The translations under genes and the position numbers were made by a program. A DNA stretch of 64,000 nt from Elephas maximus indicus. Its lineage: Eukaryota; Chordata; Mammalia; Proboscidea; Elephantidae. A model generated the notes under the pieces. The model was not told the origin of the DNA. It saw only the letters and a list, made by a program, of their open reading frames with translations, and did not search any database. This document shows positions 62,655 through 64,000 of this stretch, piece by piece; positions within the stretch are counted from its first letter, which is position 1; every line of letters begins with the position of its first letter. The stretch is from positions 47,768,635 to 47,832,634 of the forward strand of contig NC_064827.1 in assembly GCF_024166365.1 (NCBI RefSeq). Reading direction: 5' to 3'.

Positions 62655-62985
62655 GAAAGGCCTGGCAATCTAATTCCCAAAAATCAGCCATTGAAAACCC
62701 TGTGGAGGAGAGGAAGTGGGGATTTTTTTTTGCTTAGGTGGCATTGAGTTTATGTTAATGGTGGTGGAATGATTTTCAAAACGAAAGTGAGAATGGTTGT
62801 ACAACTCGAAGCATGTAATCAATGTCACTGAATTGCACATGTAGAAATTGTTGAGATGGTGTATGTTTTGTTATGTATATTTTCATCACAATTTAAAAAG
62901 AAAGAAAACCATCTGGAACACAGTTCTACTCTGTACACATGCGGCTGCCATGAATCAGAATCGATTCGATGACAACTGGTTCTGC
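62655..62985 (+). mobile_element. AfroSINE, long variant, split by an L1-type tail
   Basis: The left piece 62655-62712 ('AAAGGCCTGGCAATCTAATTCC', 'CAGCCATTGAAAACCC') and right piece 62908-62985 ('GGAACACAGTTCTACTCTG', 'GAATCAGAATCGATTCGATG') belong to one SINE, whose head is missing. The inserted sequence lies between. Confidence 0.8.
62722..62905 (+). mobile_element. L1-type 3' UTR repeat inserted in AfroSINE
   Basis: 'GAGTTTATGTTAATGGTGG', 'GTAATCAATGTCACTGAATTG' and 'GTTGAGATGGTGTATGTTTTG' with an A-rich tail match 45871-46195. GAAAACC-type flanks hint at a target duplication. Confidence 0.75.
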
Positions 62986-63727
62986 CTTGATTCCTGGACC
63001 TGACGCCCCTGGGAAGCCTGTGTAGCCTCTCCAGGACTCAGGCCCTGCCTTGGCTCTGCCAGTTCTCTCAGGCCTTGACCACTCCCCCTAGCCAAGCAGG
63101 GCCTGAGCCCCTGTCTGTTGCCAGCCCTACTCCATCCCACACAGGCTCTGCTCTGCTCACCTGCCAACAGGCCAGCCTGGTCTTTTTCCTGCCTCCCCTC
63201 CCACCTCAGCACTGCCCCCTTGCCCAGTGGGCACAGTCTGTCTCCAGCTCCTCTCCTTCCTGCTGACTCAAATGACAGAACTCAGAGTTCCCATTTGGAC
63301 AGTGGACAAGGGCCAGTCCTGGGGACGCAGAGAGAGCAATTCCCACCAGTCCCATTGCCTGTGAGTTCCCTAAATGCAAGTAGACACAGAGCCAGAGGGT
63401 GGAGCTGATGAGTGAGTGGATCCTGCAAGCAGAGACCCATCCCTTAGTCCAGGAGATTGGGCAAACTGCACAGGTTTGGTGAGTACTGGGCTAAGGAGCT
63501 TTCTGGCGGCTCAGCCCTCTGCCGACACACCATCCAAATGGGTGCCTGACTCCTGCCTGGAGGCACAATGCCTTATCCAAAACCCTGTCTCTGGAAGGAC
63601 AGAAAACGTCAGTGCATCCTCAGGGACAAAGCGGCCCAGGCTCAGCCAGCTATCTGTTGCAAGCTGGCTCAGCTCCACAGCTGATGTGTGACTGACCTGA
63701 TGGTTTTTGGTGTTATGATCCACAGTT
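62986..63727. other. Unique intergenic DNA
   Basis: GC-moderate sequence; overlapping frames of up to 96 codons on both strands without domains. No repeat recognised. Confidence 0.4.
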
Positions 63728-63965
63728 GATGTTCCACGAGAAAGTAAATGTGTTTCTAACCGTATTTATCTGATATTTCTAGGTGTGTGTGTGTTTGGGG
63801 GGAAGGATATGTAGACATCTCTTTAGATATATAAATATATCCCATATGTGATGTTCCAGGAGAAAGCAAATATGTCTCTAACCATCTTTACCAGATATTT
63901 TTTAAGGGGGGGATATATAGATATCTATTTAGATATATAAATTTATCTAACTTATCTGTTAAGCT
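63728..63965 (+). repeat. 122-bp imperfect tandem duplication
   Basis: GATGTTCCACGAGAAAGTAA at 63728 and GATGTTCCAGGAGAAAGCAA at 63850 begin two copies that stay aligned through CTAACC, GATATTT, a G run and TTTAGATATATAAAT. Copies differ by point changes and small indels around (TG)n and G runs. Confidence 0.9.
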
Positions 63966-64000
63966 ACACTAACATATCAGGTACATTCCAGTTTGAGTAC

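Noticed and set aside
1-64000. CRISPR arrays, operons, bacterial or phage systems, tRNA or rRNA genes
   Set aside because: The window is vertebrate genomic DNA. tRNA-like boxes seen are those of SINE heads (AfroSINE, MIR), and no array of spaced identical repeats is present.

Overview
The window is mammalian nuclear DNA, almost certainly from a paenungulate afrotherian and most likely an elephant. The evidence is a dense population of tRNA-derived AfroSINEs (head GAGCCCTGGTGGC, tail ending GGTTTGGTTTT), in both a long form and a shorter form lacking an internal block. They sit beside BovB-like RTE LINEs, whose 3' ends match the SINE tails, and a young L1 lineage. Old mammalian repeats (MIR, L1M, MER5, MaLR LTRs) form the background.

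One protein-coding gene is supported: FOXE1 (thyroid transcription factor 2), a single-exon, 378-codon forkhead gene at 24078-25214 on the + strand. It lies in a GC-rich, CpG-rich block of about 2.5 kb. Its leader carries one short upstream ORF in a strong start context, and the protein has a 12-residue proline run and a 13-residue alanine run. One processed pseudogene is recognisable, RPL37A at 54516-55480 on the minus strand, with three AfroSINEs stacked in its 3' UTR. I see no other host gene.

Layout: 1-2.6 kb, old L1 and SINE cluster; 2.6-6.6 kb, unique DNA with MIRs and SINEs; 6.6-14.2 kb, an L1M copy split by two LTR elements and an RTE LINE; 14.2-22 kb, mostly unique FOXE1 upstream DNA with a second GC-rich block at 18.4-19.6 kb; 23-26.6 kb, FOXE1; 26.7-38 kb, mostly unique DNA with MIRs and LTR fossils; 38-50 kb, a LINE-rich block with a young 2.5 kb L1 and an unusual 3'-less L1; 51.4-51.9 kb, repeat-free DNA dense in homeodomain-type motifs and a candidate FOXE1 enhancer; 52-62 kb, repeats including a 5'-inverted RTE; 63-64 kb, unique DNA ending in a 122-bp tandem duplication.

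The picture is one developmental transcription factor gene in a gene-poor neighbourhood that has absorbed repeated waves of retroposition. Many insertions keep readable target-site duplications, so much of their relative order can be read. I found no novel gene system. The most interesting items are the candidate regulatory islands, the FOXE1 leader ORF and proline expansion, and several unusual retroposition products: a foldback SINE seen twice, a twin-primed RTE, and a 3'-truncated L1 with a 17-bp target duplication. Names of repeat families are from memory and were not checked by search.
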